Of a stretch of DNA of 7,680 bases, positions 5,960 through 7,680 are shown piece after piece. Within the stretch, counting starts at the first letter, position 1. Every line of letters starts with the position of its first letter. The notes under the pieces are model-generated. The model was not told where the DNA came from. It did no database searches and saw only the letters and a program-made list of their open reading frames with translations. The position numbers and the translations under genes are program-made. Source of the DNA: Streptosporangiaceae bacterium (GTDB lineage: Bacteria > Actinomycetota > Actinomycetes > Streptosporangiales > Streptosporangiaceae); assembly GCA_030045295.1 (NCBI GenBank), contig JASIGD010000364.1, forward strand, positions 1-7,680. Reading direction: 5' to 3'.

Positions 5960-7680
5960 ATGAGTACCGACGAGACGGTCAGCGAGGTCAAGCGGCTCGC
6001 GGGCGTTCTGCTCGGGGATGTCGAGCGGATCGCTAAGCGCAGCGTGGCGCGCATGCAGCAGCTGCTGCCCTCCTACGCCAAGGTGCCAGCCGAGAACCTG
6101 CTGCCGGTTACGTTGACCAATACGCGCAACCTGCTCGAGGCCGTTCGTGCTCCGGGCGCCGAGACAGCCCGCGACGAGGATCACTTCCGGATATCGGGAA
6201 AAACACGAGTCAGCCAGAAGATCGCAGCCGACGAGATGCTGCAGGCGTGGCGGATCGGGCTGGAGGTGGTGCGCGAGGAGGCACACCCGGCCGCCAGGCG
6301 GCTCAGGATCGCCGACGATGCGCTGCTCGCCTTTGTGGAAGCGACTCTGCAATGGGGCGACCTGGGGATGCGTAGGTCGGCTGCGGCGTACCGCGAGGCG
6401 GAAATCCGGGAACTGGAACGGCTCGCCGCGGAGCAGGCGGCTCTCCGACGGGTGGCGACGCTCGTGGCGCAAGACGTGGCGCCGGACGAGCTGTTCAGTG
6501 CCGTGGCGGCAGAGGTGGGCCCGCTGTTCGGCGCCGACTACACCGGCATGATCTACTACGAGTCCGGTCACACGTTCGTCACGACGATGGCTACCTGGGC
6601 GGCGGTCGGTGATCACCCGCCTGCACCTACCCGCTCCCGCGTCGTGCCAGGCGATCCAACCGCGATGGTCGCGGCTACGGGCCAGCCAGCCCGGGTGGAC
6701 GACTGGACCAATGTGCCGGGGCCGATCGCCGAGTTCGTCCGCCGGGAACTCGAAGTGAAATCCTCGGTCGGCAGTCCGATCGTCGTCAACGGCAGTTTGT
6801 GGGGCGCCTTGGCCGTTCACTCCAAACGCGGCCCGCTTCCTCCTGGCACCGAGTCGCGACTGCTGAACTTCACCGAGCTCGTCGCCACCGCGATCGCGAA
6901 CACCGACTCGCGAGCCGAGGTGTCGCGATTGGCCGAGGAGCAGGCCGCGCTGCGGCGGGTAGCGACCCTGGTCGCGAGGGGAGGGCAGCCGAGCGATGTC
7001 TTCGACACGGTGGCCGCGGAGCTGGCGGGCCTGTTGCAAGCCGATCATGTCGTCGTGTGCCGCTACGAACAAGGCTCCGAACTTACCGTGCTCGCCCATC
7101 GCGGCACGTTTTCGCCGAGGGTTCCTCCGGACACACGGATCAGCCACGAGGGGGACACCGTCGAGGCGATCGTCTGGCGCACGCAGCGGTCCGCCCGGCT
7201 GGAGAGTTACGAGGGAGCGCGTGGCACGATCGCCGAGCTTGCGCGTGCCGCGGGTGTCCAGGTCTCCGTCGCAGCGCCGGTAATCGTCGACGGCCGCCTC
7301 TGGGGTGTGGCCGCCGCGGGGTGGGGTCAGGGCCAGCCCCCTCCCGCCGATACCGAGGAGCGGATGGCTAAGTTCGCCGAGCTGCTCGGCACCGACGTCG
7401 CAAACGCCGACAGCCGTGCCAAGCTCACCGCCTCCAGAGCGCGTCTGGTCACTGAGGCAGACCAGGCGAGGCGCCGTGTGGTGCGGGATCTCCACGACGG
7501 CGCCCAGCAGCGCTTGCTCCAGACGATCGTGACTCTCAAGCTGGCGCAACGGGCGCTGGAGCCGGACAGCGGCAAGGCGGGGACACTCATCGCAGAGGCA
7601 CTCGCACACGCCCAGCAGGCAAACACCGAGCTGCGCGAGCTTGCACACGGGATCCTTCCCGCCGTCCTCGCCCACGGCGG
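5960..7680 (+). CDS. GAF-GAF sensor histidine kinase with RsbRD_N-like N-terminus, C-terminus off the right edge
   Basis: Cytoplasmic sensor kinase; 573 residues are visible with no signal peptide or membrane helix. Residues about 15-145 are helical and resemble the RsbRD_N/PucR-type sensory domain (LLPSYAKV at 35-42; KIAADEMLQAWRIGLEVV at 87-104). Two GAF domains follow, at about 172-312 and 340-490. Each is introduced by a near-identical linker (LAAEQAALRRVATLVA at 155 and LAEEQAALRRVATLVA at 324), and each has the family features SPIVVNGSLWG or APVIVDGRLWG and TELVATAIAN or AELLGTDVAN. The HisKA_3 dimerisation helix contains RRRVVRDLHDGAQQRLL with phospho-acceptor His512. The HATPase_c domain lies beyond the edge. 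The ligand is unknown; GAF domains in related kinases bind small molecules, haem or nucleotides, and no ligand residue can be named here. The ATG at 5960 follows the regulator stop by 13 bp with a weak GGGG upstream, which suggests translational coupling. Its partners are the two receivers upstream. Confidence 0.94.
   Translation, partial: MSTDETVSEVKRLAGVLLGDVERIAKRSVARMQQLLPSYAKVPAENLLPVTLTNTRNLLEAVRAPGAETARDEDHFRISGKTRVSQKIAADEMLQAWRIGLEVVREEAHPAARRLRIADDALLAFVEATLQWGDLGMRRSAAAYREAEIRELERLAAEQAALRRVATLVAQDVAPDELFSAVAAEVGPLFGADYTGMIYYESGHTFVTTMATWAAVGDHPPAPTRSRVVPGDPTAMVAATGQPARVDDWTNVPGPIAEFVRRELEVKSSVGSPIVVNGSLWGALAVHSKRGPLPPGTESRLLNFTELVATAIANTDSRAEVSRLAEEQAALRRVATLVARGGQPSDVFDTVAAELAGLLQADHVVVCRYEQGSELTVLAHRGTFSPRVPPDTRISHEGDTVEAIVWRTQRSARLESYEGARGTIAELARAAGVQVSVAAPVIVDGRLWGVAAAGWGQGQPPPADTEERMAKFAELLGTDVANADSRAKLTASRARLVTEADQARRRVVRDLHDGAQQRLLQTIVTLKLAQRALEPDSGKAGTLIAEALAHAQQANTELRELAHGILPAVLAHG
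6422..6976 (+). repeat. Tandemly duplicated linker-GAF module inside the sensor kinase
   Basis: Two copies of a linker-plus-GAF unit lie in series. The first 16 residues of each (encoded at 6422-6469 and 6929-6976) are identical except Ala versus Glu at the third position, and the following F-x-x-V-A-A-E stretches also match. The codons differ at many synonymous sites and the GAF cores have diverged. This indicates an old intragenic duplication, with the helical linker kept by selection, probably as a coiled signalling helix. Confidence 0.6.

Noticed and set aside
5921..7675. 584-codon minus-strand open frame
   Set aside because: It is antisense to the sensor kinase. The plus-strand frame has GAF and HisKA_3 motifs and correct operon spacing, while the minus frame is Arg/Gly-rich low-complexity protein resembling nothing known.

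Overview
The window is very GC-rich, with strong G/C preference at third codon positions, GTG starts, and gene families (LAL-type LuxR regulator, GAF/HisKA_3 sensor kinase with NarL-type partner, DHA2 drug exporter) that together point to a filamentous actinomycete. The genus cannot be fixed from the sequence. I see no tRNA, rRNA, CRISPR array, phage gene or intact insertion sequence.

Left half, all on the minus strand (read from right to left). A decayed fragment of an MFS exporter gene (4614-4363) lies directly upstream of a large MalT/LAL-type LuxR transcriptional activator (4342-1688). After a 128-bp gap with two small hairpins comes a short ORF (1559-1188). It joins the N-terminus of an amidohydrolase/decarboxylase of the ACMSD / gamma-resorcylate decarboxylase superfamily to the last residues of the same family, so about two thirds of the enzyme is missing. 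Ninety-six bases further on, a DHA2 (14-helix) MFS exporter begins at 1091 and runs off the left edge. The broken exporter fragment matches residues 101-184 of this intact exporter at roughly 81% nucleotide identity by hand alignment. The left half is therefore a regulator plus exporter locus that has gone through duplication, decay and deletion.

Middle (about 4615-4884): a divergent intergenic region with no convincing gene. It holds a hyphenated inverted repeat and a perfect 12-bp palindrome, both possible operators.

Right half, plus strand: a tight three-gene signalling operon. It encodes a stand-alone receiver domain (4885-5247), a NarL/FixJ response regulator with a LuxR helix-turn-helix (5275-5946), and a cytoplasmic sensor histidine kinase (5960 to beyond the right edge). 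The kinase has an RsbRD_N-like N-terminal domain, two tandem GAF domains and a HisKA_3 phospho-acceptor helix. The kinase presumably phosphorylates the NarL regulator; the receiver-only protein may be a second target, a phosphate sink or a connector.

No clearly new defence or biosynthetic system is visible. The most notable points are the internally deleted amidohydrolase, the exporter fragment that now forms the 5' flank of the LAL regulator, and the two-receivers-one-kinase module with its unusual sensor layout.
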